Below are positions 8,077-17,355 of a stretch of DNA of 53,297 bases, piece by piece. The translations under genes and the position numbers were made by a program. The DNA is from an uncultured Dehalococcoidia bacterium (lineage in GTDB: Bacteria; Chloroflexota; Dehalococcoidia; Lucifugimonadales; Lucifugimonadaceae), in assembly GCA_913048295.1 (NCBI GenBank), contig CAJWWK010000009.1, positions 1 through 53,297 of the forward strand. The letters run 5' to 3'. Below the pieces are notes generated by a model. The model saw only the letters and a list, made by a program, of their open reading frames with translations. It ran no database searches and was not told the DNA's origin. Position 1 is the stretch's first letter. Each line of letters starts with the position of its first letter.

Positions 8077-9297
8077 CTAGTACGGATCGACCCTGAACTC
8101 GGAAATCACGTCCTCGTTGAGTTCAAACCCCAGGCCGGGCCTGTTGGGGACTTCCATTGTCCCATCGTCCGATATAACGAAATTCGGTAGCAGTAGGTTT
8201 TCGATGAGCGGTGAGGCCGGGAAGGCGATTGGAAACTCGAAATAAGGCATGTTGGGTGTGATCGCGGCCAGGTGCAGTTCTGCCGCAACGCCAACCACAT
8301 GGCACCACGTGTGAGGGATGCAGAGTGCGCCAAAACGGTACGCGTCCTCGGCAATGTTCAGTATTTCATGCATACCGCCAGCCCGCACTGCACTTGGCTG
8401 GACGACATCGAGCCGTCCCCTGCGGAGGAGGTCGGCGAACTCGTGACGAGTACTAAATCCCCAGTCGCCAACTGCAATTCGGACACTCGTGGCTTCGGCC
8501 AACCGGCGATAGCCCTCGATATTGTCGGCAGGCAGCGGTGCCTCGATAAAAAACGGCTTGAACCGCTCGATCTCTTCAATGGTGCGCAGCGCCTGGCCGA
8601 CATCGCGCCACCGGTTCTGGACGTCGATCATCAGGTCGCGCTTTGGACCGATTACCGACCGCGCTTTTTCGATTACTGCAATATCGGTCTCAACATCGAC
8701 GTTGCCGAACTGGCCCGGCCACTCCTCGATTTTTACGGCCTTCACGCCACGTGATATCGCGATATTCAGCCGTTCTTCCAGTTGTTCGAGGTTTGCGCCG
8801 GGCGGATAGACCGTCGCATACGGTGTAACTCGCCTGAGTGGCTCGGTATCGCTCGCGGTAGTTGCGAACGACCGCCAGATTAGCTCGTGGACCGGCCTGC
8901 CCTGCGCCTTTCCAGCGATGTCCCAGAGCGCCGTTTCCACCGCGCCAATCGCGCCAATTACAACTCCCCTGCGACCATATACGCCGGTCGAGTTGTACAT
9001 CTTTTGCCACAACCGTTGCACCTGGGTCGGGTCTTCTCCGATCAACAGCGCTTCGAGCCCCTGCGACGACCTGATGATTCCGTCGATCACAAGACTCGGT
9101 GCCTCGCACTGCCCGATACCGCTAACGCCTTCGTCGGTGTTGACCCGTACTACGGCCAGGTCGTACCCGCCGGTACTGGCCGGAGAATTCCCGGCTTCGC
9201 TTGGGGTATTGCCAGTTTCGAAAGAGGGGTTCCACGACGTTACGGTGCCGTCGGCTTCGTCCCGCAGGGCAATCGTTTCGATACTGGTGATCTTCAT
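8077..9297 (-). CDS. Enolase-superfamily protein (mandelate racemase-like) with atypical active site
   Basis: This complete 406-residue protein opens with the capping-domain signature MKITSIETIALRDE. The barrel shows KIE on strand 2 (VKAVKIEEW), Asp and Asn in MIDVQNRW, Glu in FFIEAPLP, and His in CIPHTW. Two positions differ from the usual mandelate racemase subgroup: the third metal ligand appears as Asp in AVGDWGF, and the Asp that normally partners the His in QPD is Ser (VVQPSAVRAGG). Asp as third ligand is known elsewhere in the superfamily. The loss of the dyad Asp makes a standard acid-sugar dehydratase reaction less certain. The gene lies 34 bases after a dCMP deaminase gene and 17 bases before the paralog pair. 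Confidence 0.9.
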   Translation of the reverse strand: MKITSIETIALRDEADGTVTSWNPSFETGNTPSEAGNSPASTGGYDLAVVRVNTDEGVSGIGQCEAPSLVIDGIIRSSQGLEALLIGEDPTQVQRLWQKMYNSTGVYGRRGVVIGAIGAVETALWDIAGKAQGRPVHELIWRSFATTASDTEPLRRVTPYATVYPPGANLEQLEERLNIAISRGVKAVKIEEWPGQFGNVDVETDIAVIEKARSVIGPKRDLMIDVQNRWRDVGQALRTIEEIERFKPFFIEAPLPADNIEGYRRLAEATSVRIAVGDWGFSTRHEFADLLRRGRLDVVQPSAVRAGGMHEILNIAEDAYRFGALCIPHTWCHVVGVAAELHLAAITPNMPYFEFPIAFPASPLIENLLLPNFVISDDGTMEVPNRPGLGFELNEDVISEFRVDPY

Positions 9298-9331
9298 GGT
9301 TGGGTCGAAAACTTTGAGGGAAAGCCCGGCT

Positions 9332-9817
9332 TCAGGGCAGCTCGACTTCCTTCACGCCTTCTTTGAAATGGTCCTGGAGCCTTGCATACTCCCCGCGGAG
9401 CTCTGCCCTGGGCTCCCAATCCTGCCCATACCGCACCCCGAGTACGCCCGCCTGGAGCATTTCCTTCGTGCAGCCAAAGCAGGGACGCCACGTGGTGTAA
9501 AGCAGCGAGCCCTCTACTGCGATGCCGAAACGCGCCGCTGCCAGCAGTGCGTTCTGTTCAGCGTGGACGCAGATGCAGAGGTCGTAACCGGTCCCCGACG
9601 GGTATTCCTCGCGGTTGGCACACCGCTCGCAACCGCCTTCATCGCAGTTGATCGTGCCACGCGGCGTTCCGTTGTAGCCAGTCGAAACAATGTGACTCTC
9701 GCGCGCCAGAACGGCACCGACGTGACTGCCCTTGCAGTTGGCCCTGGCCCGTACTCCAACGGCGATCGACATCATGTACTCGTCGAAATCTGGTCGTTTT
9801 TGTTTCGACTCTTCCAA
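9332..9817 (-). CDS. Deoxycytidylate (dCMP) deaminase family protein
   Basis: This 161-residue zinc deaminase has HAE in CVHAEQNALL (zinc His and catalytic Glu) and PCxxC in RPCFGC (two zinc Cys). Extra cysteines in NCDEGGCERCANREE match the second zinc-binding insert of the ComEB/dCMP deaminase group, as does the N-terminal SHVGAVLARESHIVSTGYNGTPRG. The expected reaction is dCMP to dUMP, feeding thymidylate synthesis in the cytosol. It is the first gene of a minus-strand run. The 224-base divergent gap to trpB should hold both promoters, though I could not settle on a convincing pair of boxes there. Confidence 0.92.
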   Translation of the reverse strand: MEESKQKRPDFDEYMMSIAVGVRARANCKGSHVGAVLARESHIVSTGYNGTPRGTINCDEGGCERCANREEYPSGTGYDLCICVHAEQNALLAAARFGIAVEGSLLYTTWRPCFGCTKEMLQAGVLGVRYGQDWEPRAELRGEYARLQDHFKEGVKEVELP

Positions 9818-10041
9818 CCTTGATGGTCCTTGTGTTTGCGGGATTTTTTACGGGCGGTTCCGGTGAGGGCCAGCAAGATCGAGTATTGGTCACTGCTCGT
9901 ATTTCGGGACTGATATGGAGGGTTGAGCAGCCTGTCCACTGCTATCCTAGCCTTAGTTTGAACGCCATGCGCCGGGTGGTGGCCCGTACATATATATTTG
10001 CTCGCACCGACTCACCTGTACTCGCATTTGCCTGAATTTCG

Positions 10042-11253
10042 ATGACATCAACTTCGTCCCAGTCCGACGCACTCCCAAATTCGCAGGGCAGATTTGGCCC
10101 CTACGGCGGGAAATTCGTACCAGAAACCCTGATGGCGGCGCTTGCCGAACTTGAAACCGCGTATGACGAGGCGCGACAGGACGATTCGTTCTGGAGCGAG
10201 TTCGAGGACCTTCTGAAAAACTATGTTGGCCGGCCGACGGCGATGTATCACGCCAAGAACCTGACCGAACAACTCGGCGGGGCGGAGATTTACATCAAGC
10301 GTGAAGACCTGAACCACACTGGCGCCCACAAGATCAACAACGCTATCGGTCAGGCGCTGCTGGCGAGACGGCTGGGTAAAAGACGCATCATCGCCGAAAC
10401 CGGTGCTGGCCAGCACGGTGTGGCGACGGCGACGGTCTGTGCGCAGATGGGTCTTGAGTGCATCGTCTACATGGGTGAAGAAGACATTCGCCGCCAGGCG
10501 CCTAATGTGTACCGGATGCGCGAGCTCGGAGCGGTGGTCGAGCCGGTGAGTTCAGGCAGCCGAACGCTGAAAGACGCTATAAACGAGGCGATTCGCGACT
10601 GGGTTTCCAACGTCGAGACCACCCACTACATCATCGGTAGCGTCGTCGGCCCACACCCTTACCCCAAGCTGGTCCGTGACTTTCAGTCGGTAATCGGCAA
10701 AGAAGCACGAGAACAGATCGTCGACATGGCGGGCCGGTTGCCAGATTATGTTGTGGCCTGCGTTGGTGGGGGTTCAAACGCCATTGGAATCTTTTCAGGG
10801 TTTGTGAACGATCCGGAAGTGGGACTGGTGGGTGTGGAGGCTGCAGGTGAGGGCCTGGACGGTCGTCACGCGGCGACGATGTCGAAGGGTCGACCTGGAG
10901 TGCTGCACGGCTCGCTGAGTTACCTGCTGCAGGATGAGCACGGCCAGGTGATCGAAGCGCACAGCATTTCTGCGGGTCTCGACTACCCGGGCGTCGGGCC
11001 GGAGCACAGTTATCTGAAAGACACCGAGCGCGCCAGCTACGTTTCGTCCACCGACGAAGAAGCGCTTTCAGGGTTCAGGTTGTTGAGCCGTTTGGAAGGC
11101 ATAATCCCCGCGCTCGAGCCGGCCCACGCAATCGGTTACATGATGAAGTGGGTGCCGACCCTGCCAAAAGACCAGGTCGTGCTGTTGCTGCTGAGTGGTC
11201 GGGGCGACAAGGACCTCGACACAGTCGCCGCGGCTTCGGGTGTGGAGCTTTAG
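10042..11253 (+). CDS. trpB: Tryptophan synthase beta subunit
   Basis: This 403-residue PLP enzyme opens with [16 protein letters not shown], the mark of the canonical TrpB1 type. The PLP lysine is in [13 protein letters not shown], the phosphate-binding loop is GGGSNAIG, and the COMM-region glutamate lies near AETGAGQHG. It condenses indole with serine to give tryptophan, normally in a complex with TrpA. No trpA or other trp gene lies nearby. The ATG at 10042 has no clear Shine-Dalgarno, so it may be leaderless. I see no T-box, TRAP site or leader peptide upstream. Confidence 0.97.
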   Translation: MTSTSSQSDALPNSQGRFGPYGGKFVPETLMAALAELETAYDEARQDDSFWSEFEDLLKNYVGRPTAMYHAKNLTEQLGGAEIYIKREDLNHTGAHKINNAIGQALLARRLGKRRIIAETGAGQHGVATATVCAQMGLECIVYMGEEDIRRQAPNVYRMRELGAVVEPVSSGSRTLKDAINEAIRDWVSNVETTHYIIGSVVGPHPYPKLVRDFQSVIGKEAREQIVDMAGRLPDYVVACVGGGSNAIGIFSGFVNDPEVGLVGVEAAGEGLDGRHAATMSKGRPGVLHGSLSYLLQDEHGQVIEAHSISAGLDYPGVGPEHSYLKDTERASYVSSTDEEALSGFRLLSRLEGIIPALEPAHAIGYMMKWVPTLPKDQVVLLLLSGRGDKDLDTVAAASGVEL

Positions 11254-11270
11254 CCCCGGCTCAATCCTCC

Positions 11271-12411
11271 TTAGCCCGTGACGGTCTCTTTACCGGTACT
11301 GCCCCTGGCGATGTAATCCCAGTCGTACTCGGTTCCAAATCCAGGGCCGTCCGGGACCTCTACCATGCCGTCTTTGTCGATGCAATCCAGACGTGTAACG
11401 TTCATGTTCTTGTAGATGGGCGGATTGAAGTCGGGGACGTTGGGGTGGACCCACACTACTTCGTAGTAGTTGGCGTTCTTGACCGCGGCCATAAAGTGCA
11501 GGTTTTCCGGTCCGGCTGTGTGCGGCTCGATGTCCATGCCGACCGATTCTGCGGCATGGGCCAGCTTCATCGTCCCCGTCAGGCCCTGCTGGCCCACATC
11601 GCCACGGATATAGTCAGTGGCCTTCTGCAAAATCAGGTCCATTCGCTGCTCCATTGTCTTCACCTTCTCGCCTTGCAGGAGCGGTGTCCGGATCATCTCG
11701 CGCAGCCGGGCGTGCGACCATGGGGTCCAGCCACCGTCCGAGTAAGGATCCTCGTACCAGAAGAAGCCAGCCTCGTCGCAAGCGCGGCCAACCTTCAGTG
11801 CGTCAGCAAACGTCTGGTACCAGTTGAATGAGTCCAGCATCAGGTCCATTTTCCCGCCCACGCGATCTCCGAGGGCGAGCACCGCATCGATGTGGGTTTG
11901 AACGTCGGCCCAGACAAATGGATGAATCTTGAAAGCCTTGTAGCCCATTTCGAGGCATTGCTGCGCAAAGTCGGCATATGTCTCCGGGTTGGAGAGGGGG
12001 CCTTTGACCGCGCCGTCGATGGTTGAGGCGTAAGCGGGAACCTTCGTGCGATATCCGCCCAGCAGCGCGTAAACCGGAAGGTCTGTCATCTTGCCAAGCA
12101 GGTCCCAGAGAACGATGTCGAGGACGGCCATCGCGGGTCCGTTTTTGCCGCGCTGGTAGTGTTGCTCCCGATCGAGTGGATTGGTGCCGATGTATCCGGC
12201 TGCTGATTCAGCGACAGTTCGGAGGTCCACGTTCCAGCCGGCGTACTCACCAACCGCGCCGTTGTCGGCGTAGATTTTGATGCCACCGCCCGTACCGGGT
12301 TGCGGTGCTGTCGGGGTCGTAGGAGGCCTTGTGGAGGATGAAGGCCATGCCCTTTACGTCCCAACTAAAGCCCACGATTTCGATCTTTGTGATTTTCGGT
12401 GTGCCGGCCAT
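11271..12411 (-). pseudogene. Enolase-superfamily dehydratase interrupted by a frameshift
   Basis: The 319-residue C-terminal part reads cleanly from 12230: KAFKIHPF on strand 2, Asp in MLDSFNWY, Glu in WYEDPYSDGG, Glu in LLQGEKV, Asp in YIRGDVGQQG and His in IEPHTAGP, so the active-site set is complete. The missing N-terminus lies just upstream in another frame: ATG at 12411 begins MAGTPKITKIEIVGFSWDV and runs to the overlap zone, while the downstream frame resumes as GGIKIYADNGAVGEYAGW. The switch needs removal of one base near 12281-12300. Without it the N-terminal piece ends at a TGA after about 60 codons. Either a recent mutation or a sequence error explains this. Confidence 0.8.
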
Positions 12412-12605
12412 TGGAACTCGCTCCCCGCAAGATGTTGTGGCGGCAGTGTACGCTCCGACCGATGGGGTCCCGCGGTGCTGGTGGGCTGAGGCGATGGGTG
12501 GTGGGAAGAGTCGCGGACAAAGTTATTCGGTCGGCGCGACGACCGGTGATAGCCATCCCGCGCACTTCGGGTTGATATCGGGAGGGGTGGCAATGCGGCT
12601 GCGAC

Positions 12606-13047
12606 TCACACTGCGGCCAGGACGTACGCCTCCAACTTGTCCAGACAGCCGTTCCAACCAGCGCTGTGTTCGTCCCGCCTCGTTTTCACAAGTATCCGTT
12701 CATGCAAGATCACAACTTCGGTCTCTGTTCCGTCCCGATTGAACGAAACCGTCACTTGCTCCGGCTCCGCGTCACTACCCTCGGTCGGCCACGTGTAAAC
12801 GAGTTTCGACGGCGGCTCGATACTCAAAATTCTCCGACGATGAAAACGACCTGGCGTCGGGCAATTCATTACCCAGTCGGTATCGACCCCCGACTGCCAA
12901 CTACCGCTCTGCCTCCGTACACCACCCCCCTTTTGTCCCCCACCAAGCCAATAACTGCTCTGGAGTTGTCCACGCGGCAAAAAGTCGTTCCGGGCTGGCT
13001 GCGATTCGGTGCCTGACCTCGAGCCGCATATCCGCATCGGTCGTCAT
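12606..13047 (-). pseudogene. SRPBCC (AHSA1/Hsp90-activator-like) protein gene, broken
   Basis: The ATG at 13047 overlaps the ArsR stop (ATGA) and starts a typical AHSA1-like N-terminus: VRHRIAASPERLFAAWTTPE, then LLAWWGTKG. After 48 codons a TAG at 12901-12903 stops it. The same frame then shows GGRYRLGNELPD, and after a further shift the expected C-terminus appears as LSIEPPSKLVYTW and DEHSAGWNGCLDKLEAYV. At least one nonsense codon and two indels separate the pieces, so the START-like lipid- or ligand-binding fold cannot be made. ArsR-SRPBCC pairs are very common; here the effector half is dead. Confidence 0.8.
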
Positions 13048-13409
13048 TCGCTGGGCTCCATGTGTTTTGCCAGAGCTTCAAGCGTCTCGTTCCAAAATGT
13101 ACGGTAGTGCTCCAACCAGCGTTCCGCTTTCCGCAGCGGAGCGGTATCGAGTGAGCACCGGTGCACACGCCCTTCGATATCACGCTGAACAAGTCCGGCC
13201 TTCTCGAGCACCCTGAGATGCTTCGATACTCCGGGAAGGGACATAACGTACGGCGTCGCTAGATCGGTGATCTTCGCGGGGGCCTCGCCAAGGCGTGCAA
13301 GGAGCGCCCGACGGGTCTGATTCGCCAGCGCCGCGAAAACCAGATCCAGTTGATCTTGTTTCACGGGGTATGTGCTTCTAGTGCTGGGCTTGGCATTGAA
13401 TGGTTCCAT
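13044..13409 (-). CDS. ArsR-family transcriptional regulator
   Basis: This intact winged-helix repressor is 121 residues from ATG 13409. The core is FAALANQTRRALLARLGEAP, followed by the helix-turn-helix (KITDLATPYVMSLPGVSKHL) and the wing (VQRDIEGRVHRCSLDTAPL). There is no CxC metal motif, so it belongs to the non-metal ArsR group that is usually paired with AHSA1/SRPBCC genes. Its stop overlaps the start of one broken SRPBCC gene, and a second broken SRPBCC gene is divergent 53 bases away. A 14-base palindrome between the divergent starts is the probable operator. The frame can be extended to a TTG at 13424, but that would overlap the operator. Confidence 0.9.
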   Translation of the reverse strand: MEPFNAKPSTRSTYPVKQDQLDLVFAALANQTRRALLARLGEAPAKITDLATPYVMSLPGVSKHLRVLEKAGLVQRDIEGRVHRCSLDTAPLRKAERWLEHYRTFWNETLEALAKHMEPSE

Positions 13410-13417
13410 ATAATATA

Positions 13418-13431
13418 AAACCAAATGGTTT
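13418..13431. promoter_or_regulatory. Palindrome AAACCAAATGGTTT, probable ArsR operator
   Basis: Perfect 6-base arms (AAACCA/TGGTTT) around AA lie between the divergent arsR start at 13409 and the SRPBCC remnant start at 13463, in an A/T-rich stretch that could also hold the -10 boxes. Confidence 0.55.
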
Positions 13432-13462
13432 ACTTTTCAAGGGAACCTTCGGAGACTAAATA

Positions 13463-13847
13463 ATGAATCACCTCATCCACCAGGAAATCGATCACGAATC
13501 TGCACCAGATGCCATTTACCAGATCCTCACGGATCCCGGTAAATTCAGTCAGATGACAGGCGGTGCGCCCGCTGAAATCGACCCAAACCGTCGGAGAAAT
13601 TTCGTTGTTCGGCGGTATGGTCGTCGGAATCAACATCGAATGCCTGCCTGGCGAACGACTGGTCTAGGCATGGCGCCCGGCAAGCTGGGAACCTTACGTC
13701 TACTCAATCGTCCGCTTCGAGCTAAAAGCCCATAACGGTGGGACAAGAGTCGTGCTCGATCACACCGGATATCCAGAAAATGAAAGAGAACACATCGACA
13801 AAGGGTGGCACGAAAACTACTGGGAACCAATGCGCGATCTACTCTGA
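13463..13847 (+). pseudogene. Second SRPBCC/AHSA1-like protein gene, broken by an insertion and a nonsense codon
   Basis: The first frame reads MNHLIHQEIDHESAPDAIYQ, ILTDPGKFSQMTGG and AEIDP. After one extra A near 13584-13586 the next frame continues as TVGEISLFGGMVVGINIECLPGERLV, then TAG at 13665-13667 where the fold expects Gln before AWRPASW, then VRFELKAHNGGTRVVLDHTG and GWHENYWEPMRDLL to TGA. Removing one base and reading TAG as CAG would restore a normal protein of about 127 residues. One of the two lesions is a base substitution, so this is real decay. It is divergent from arsR. Confidence 0.85.
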
Positions 13848-14013
13848 TCCTGAGCAAGGTAGGTCTGTCACAACAGTCGGCGCCCTATCCTGATGGTAGT
13901 TGTTGCCATCGAAAATCCGCTTTGCCGAACGTGAAGGCGGCGCGGGACTTCGATCAGCGGTAACATCTGCCCATCCGTACGACACCGGACCCATTCAGGC
14001 TTCGCGTCCCCGT

Positions 14014-15303
14014 ATGTCACAACCGACCATCTCGCTCCCAGGCCCGCTAAGCGGAATTCGCGTTCTCGAATTCGGCAGCTTTGTGGCCGGACCCTGGGCC
14101 GGGCAGTTGCTGGCCGATATGGGTGCTGACGTAATCAAGGTCGAACCGCCGTCAGGCGACCCGTGGCGACATGCCTCACCGTTCGCTCCGAACGAAAGCC
14201 GGGTGTTTGTGCCGCTGAACCGTGGCGTGCGGAGCATCTGCCTCGACCTGAAGCAAGAAAGCGGACGGGCGGTACTCAGGAGGCTGATCGAATCTGCTGA
14301 CGGCATTATTTCGAACAATCGCCGCGACACCGCGCTCAAACTGGGCATCGACTACGAGACCGTTTCGCGAATCAATCCTCAACTCGTTTACGTCGACATA
14401 ACCGCCTACGGCTCCGAGGGGCCCAGGGCCGACATGCCCGGATTCGACCTGATACTCCAGGGCTACACCGGTGCTGTCACAAGCGAAGGCAAGATCAGCA
14501 ACGGGCAGCCGGAAGTCGTCTGGTCATCGTCGTACATCGATTTTTCGACCGGATATGCGGCGGCAAACGGCATCCTAGCCGGGATTATCGGGCGGGGCAA
14601 AACAGGCAAAGGCCAGCTCGTTTCAACGAGCCTGCTGGGCAATGCCATCGCCATGCAGACGCTGCGAATAGCCGATATCGAAGGCATCCCTGCTCCTGCG
14701 AGGACATGGCATGAGGAGGTCTATCCCGGGCTGAAAAAACGGGGTGCGAGCTACGAGGAGATACAGATTAGTTACCAGCAGGCGGTGAGACCCATGATCT
14801 ACCGCTGCTACTACCGGGCCTACAAGACCCTCGACGGGGGGCTGACGCTAGGAACGCTTGCCGTGCACGCACGAGCACGGCTGCTCGATGTGTTCGGACT
14901 CGAAGATCCCAGGGTTACCGACCCCGAATACGATGATTCGACACCCGAGGCGACCGAGTTGGGTCTGCGCCTGACACGGCAGTTCGAGGAGATTTTTGCT
15001 GGCAAGACGACCGATTACTGGTTCAAAGAGCTTCGGGCGCACGATATTCCGTGCGAGCCGGTCCGTTTCGTCGAAGAAATGATCACCGACGAACAGGTGC
15101 TGGCAAACAATTACGTGATCGAGCTCGAACACCACACCGGGCACAAGATCCGGACATCGGGACCTGTGTTGCAGTTCGCGGACGGCATGCCCGAAGCAAG
15201 GTCGTCACCGGCGCTCGGTGCCCATACCGACGAGGTCCTCGCGGATATCGGTTACAGCCCGGGCGAGGTTGCGGGACTCCGGCGCGACGGCTCGGTCAAT
15301 TAG
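14014..15303 (+). CDS. CaiB/BaiF (family III) CoA transferase
   Basis: This 429-residue protein has the family N-terminus GIRVLEFGSFVAGPWAGQLL, then ADMGADVIKVEPPSGDPWR and the LNRGVRSICLDLK stretch. The conserved nucleophilic Asp is in MPGFDLILQGYTG. The C-terminal region with EDPRVTDPEYDD and HTDEVLADIGYS is also typical. These enzymes move CoA between carboxylic acids through aspartyl-CoA anhydride chemistry, for instance in carnitine, oxalate or bile acid metabolism; the acids used here are unknown. The frame extends to a TTG at 13900, but the homologous part begins at ATG 14014. It is followed 39 bases later by the hydrolase gene. Confidence 0.93.
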   Translation: MSQPTISLPGPLSGIRVLEFGSFVAGPWAGQLLADMGADVIKVEPPSGDPWRHASPFAPNESRVFVPLNRGVRSICLDLKQESGRAVLRRLIESADGIISNNRRDTALKLGIDYETVSRINPQLVYVDITAYGSEGPRADMPGFDLILQGYTGAVTSEGKISNGQPEVVWSSSYIDFSTGYAAANGILAGIIGRGKTGKGQLVSTSLLGNAIAMQTLRIADIEGIPAPARTWHEEVYPGLKKRGASYEEIQISYQQAVRPMIYRCYYRAYKTLDGGLTLGTLAVHARARLLDVFGLEDPRVTDPEYDDSTPEATELGLRLTRQFEEIFAGKTTDYWFKELRAHDIPCEPVRFVEEMITDEQVLANNYVIELEHHTGHKIRTSGPVLQFADGMPEARSSPALGAHTDEVLADIGYSPGEVAGLRRDGSVN

Positions 15304-15342
15304 CGCCTGAAACGACGCCAATATTCGTCGCTGGCGTAGTCT

Positions 15343-16195
15343 GTGCACACGCCTGGTACAGGGCATCCCATTTTGTGGCCATTTTCGCGTTTAGAACGTC
15401 AGTTGCTATTCGTGCCCGAACGCTCGTTTCGGGGTACACCCGAGCACGTCGGGCTCGCGTTTGAGGATATTTTTCCAGTGACGTCAGGCGGTGTTAAGTT
15501 GCACGGCTGGCACATACCCGGGAAATCGACGAAGGTCGGCTGGCTGATATTTCACGGAAATGGCTGGAATATCAGCGTTCGGCTCGACCAGTACGCCGAG
15601 ATCAACCGTCGTTACGGGGCCTCGGTGGTTGCTATCGATTACCGGGGGTACGGTCGCAGCGAAGGGGTACCTTCAGAAACTGGTTTCTATGCCGATGCGC
15701 TTGCCGCGTACGAGCTCGCGTGCGAACTTCACCCCGGCAAGCAAATCGTCGTGTTCGGCCGATCGCTGGGCGGTGCCGTGGCCGCCCAGCTGGCAACCGT
15801 GACCTCGCCCGCAGTTTTGGTCCTCGAGGCGACCTTCTCTTCGATCCTCGATATGACCCGTGAACTGGCCCCCTGGACACGGTTTCTCCCGATGGGCCTC
15901 CTGCTGAAAACGAGGTTCGACACAGTGGGTTACGTATCGAACAGCACTGTGCCAAAGCTGATCTTCCACGGCGATTCTGACAGGACTGTCCCGCACACGA
16001 GCTCCGCGCGCATATTCGCCGCGGCCCCGCCCCCAGAAAAAACTACACCTCATCCCGGGAGGCGATCACGATGGGCTCGATCTCGTAGACCCGGCGGGTT
16101 ATCACGGCATTCTGCGGGAGTTTCTGGCCGAGCATGTCGCGCTCTGGTGCCGGTGCGAAGTGGCTTTTCCAAAATACACTCATTCCTTGGGGTGA
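15343..16195 (+). pseudogene. Alpha/beta hydrolase with a frameshift before the catalytic His
   Basis: From the GTG at 15343 the protein reads as a single-domain alpha/beta hydrolase: oxyanion region LIFHGNGWN, nucleophile elbow FGRSLGGAVAAQ and acid residue in IFHGDSDRTVP. Right after the run of six A at 16037-16042 the frame is lost. One base away the expected ending appears as HLIPGGDHDGLDLVDPAG and YHGILREFLAEHVALW, with the catalytic His, ending at TGA 16193-16195. The uncorrected frame runs on to 16320 as arginine-rich nonsense. One surplus A explains everything, so a sequencing error or polymerase slippage is as likely as true inactivation. The family may be an esterase or a BEM46-like serine hydrolase. 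Confidence 0.75.
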
Positions 16196-16262
16196 GGGGC
16201 AGTGCTCGTAGGGCCGTTGAAAAGCGTTCGGCGGGATCAGGACCCCAGAGGTGCGTGTGGCC

Positions 16263-16546
16263 CTATGCCGAAGGGTCTTTTGGCTCCCACAGTTCGATCT
16301 TGTTATCTTCCGGGTCATAGACCCACGCGAACTTGCCATATGGCTCTTCCATTCGCTGATCGTTGATCCTCACACCTGCCTCGCGCAATTTCTCCACGGC
16401 GAAATCAAAATCGTCCACCCTGAAGTTCAACATGAATGGCTGGTCCAACGGGCCAGCACCTCGGGAGCCTCTGACCTGAAAAAACAGTCCGCCAATGCCT
16501 GAAATGGATACGGTTGGGTTGTCGTCTGTCGTCTGTCGTCTGTCAT
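16263..16546 (-). pseudogene. VOC/glyoxalase-family protein gene, frameshifted and internally deleted
   Basis: The C-terminal half is a clean VOC module: MLNFRVDDFDFAVEKLREAG, then EPYGKFAWVYDPEDNKIELW, with the metal-binding Glu in IELW. Upstream the N-terminal strand GIGGLFF and then FRSEAPEVLARW appear in two frames split at a run of six T. About 45 codons that should link LARW to the C-terminal half are absent. An ATG at 16546 precedes a heptanucleotide repeat that forms codons 2 to 9. The combination of an indel and a clean internal deletion means a working fold cannot be made. Intact relatives would be about 125 residues. Confidence 0.7.
16521..16544. repeat. Heptanucleotide tandem repeat GTCGTCT, 3.4 copies
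   Basis: Three full copies and three further bases of GTCGTCT lie directly after the putative ATG of the VOC remnant (complement strand). A 7-base unit inside a coding region shifts the frame with each change of copy number, as in phase-variable genes. Confidence 0.8.
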
Positions 16547-17355
16547 TTGGCCTGTCCTGTTGGTTCTGAACTAGTCTGGCGCTCCAGATTCAAGTAAATA
16601 TACTCATTCGAGGGTTCAAAAATTGGGTATTCGAACCTGAATCACTGATATCGGTCATGTTGACCGGGTGTGCCAGGCGAACCCGCCTTCAGCCCCGTGG
16701 CTGGAACGGCTTGCCGTGGACACCGGCGTCGGACACCGGTCGCGACGGGCGTTTTTTACCGAACGAAGGGGTCGGTCCGGTAGGTCGAAACTCATCGAGA
16801 ACCGAGATGGTGACAGGTTCCAGCAAAATGCCGTCGTCGCGATGTTTCGCAAGATTGTCGAGTGCAACATCGGACAACCCGGAACGCGGTCGGCGTTCCT
16901 CCGGAAACTTCCTCAGGCAATCGCGCTGCCCGACAAGCGCCGGTCGTGGTGTGGCCTTGCTGCAGGCGTGCGCCCAGGGGCACATGTAGGCGATGCACAG
17001 CGTTGTTTCGCCTACCAACGGCGAGCCAGCGATCGCAAGGCCAATCCGCGCCATAGCCGCGCGCTGGGTCCGAAGCAACTTTCGGTGTCGCTTGCTCCTC
17101 CAGCTTCTTGGCAGTTCAGGCATGTGCCTACTTTCAAATTTCTAACAGTGCGCGATCTTGCATCGCGGCGCAGCGCGGGTTGCGACCGATAAATCGTTAC
17201 ATACCCCGTTGCCAACAAGCCACACCCGTGTCACCTGCGCAGGCGTAATCTACACGGAGGCGTGGGCGGAATTCATCCGCTCAACGCACTTACCGCATGA
17301 TTCTCAGATAAATGGCCATCCCGACACTACGGGTTGGGTCACAGAGGCAGAATTA
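16547..17355. other. Long stretch without a confident gene
   Basis: A 174-codon frame on the plus strand (16668-17192) and a 144-codon frame on the minus strand (16689-17123) overlap almost completely. Neither has a motif, hydrophobic segment or family resemblance that I can name, and both are rich in Arg, Pro and Ser as expected of chance frames in GC-rich DNA. The end (17158-17355) is open in frame with the JAMM peptidase gene but lacks protein character. Confidence 0.4.

Noticed and set aside
9818-10041. T-box or tryptophan leader upstream of trpB
   Set aside because: There is no T-box sequence, no Trp-rich leader peptide and no terminator/antiterminator pair that I can see.
16037-16045. 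Programmed -1 frameshift at the A6-C heptamer in the hydrolase gene
   Set aside because: The heptamer is not in the codon phase needed for -1 slippage, and the required shift is +1; no stimulatory stem follows.
16668-17192. 174-codon plus frame and the opposing 144-codon minus frame
   Set aside because: Neither shows motifs, a ribosome binding site or natural composition, and they are mirror frames of each other.
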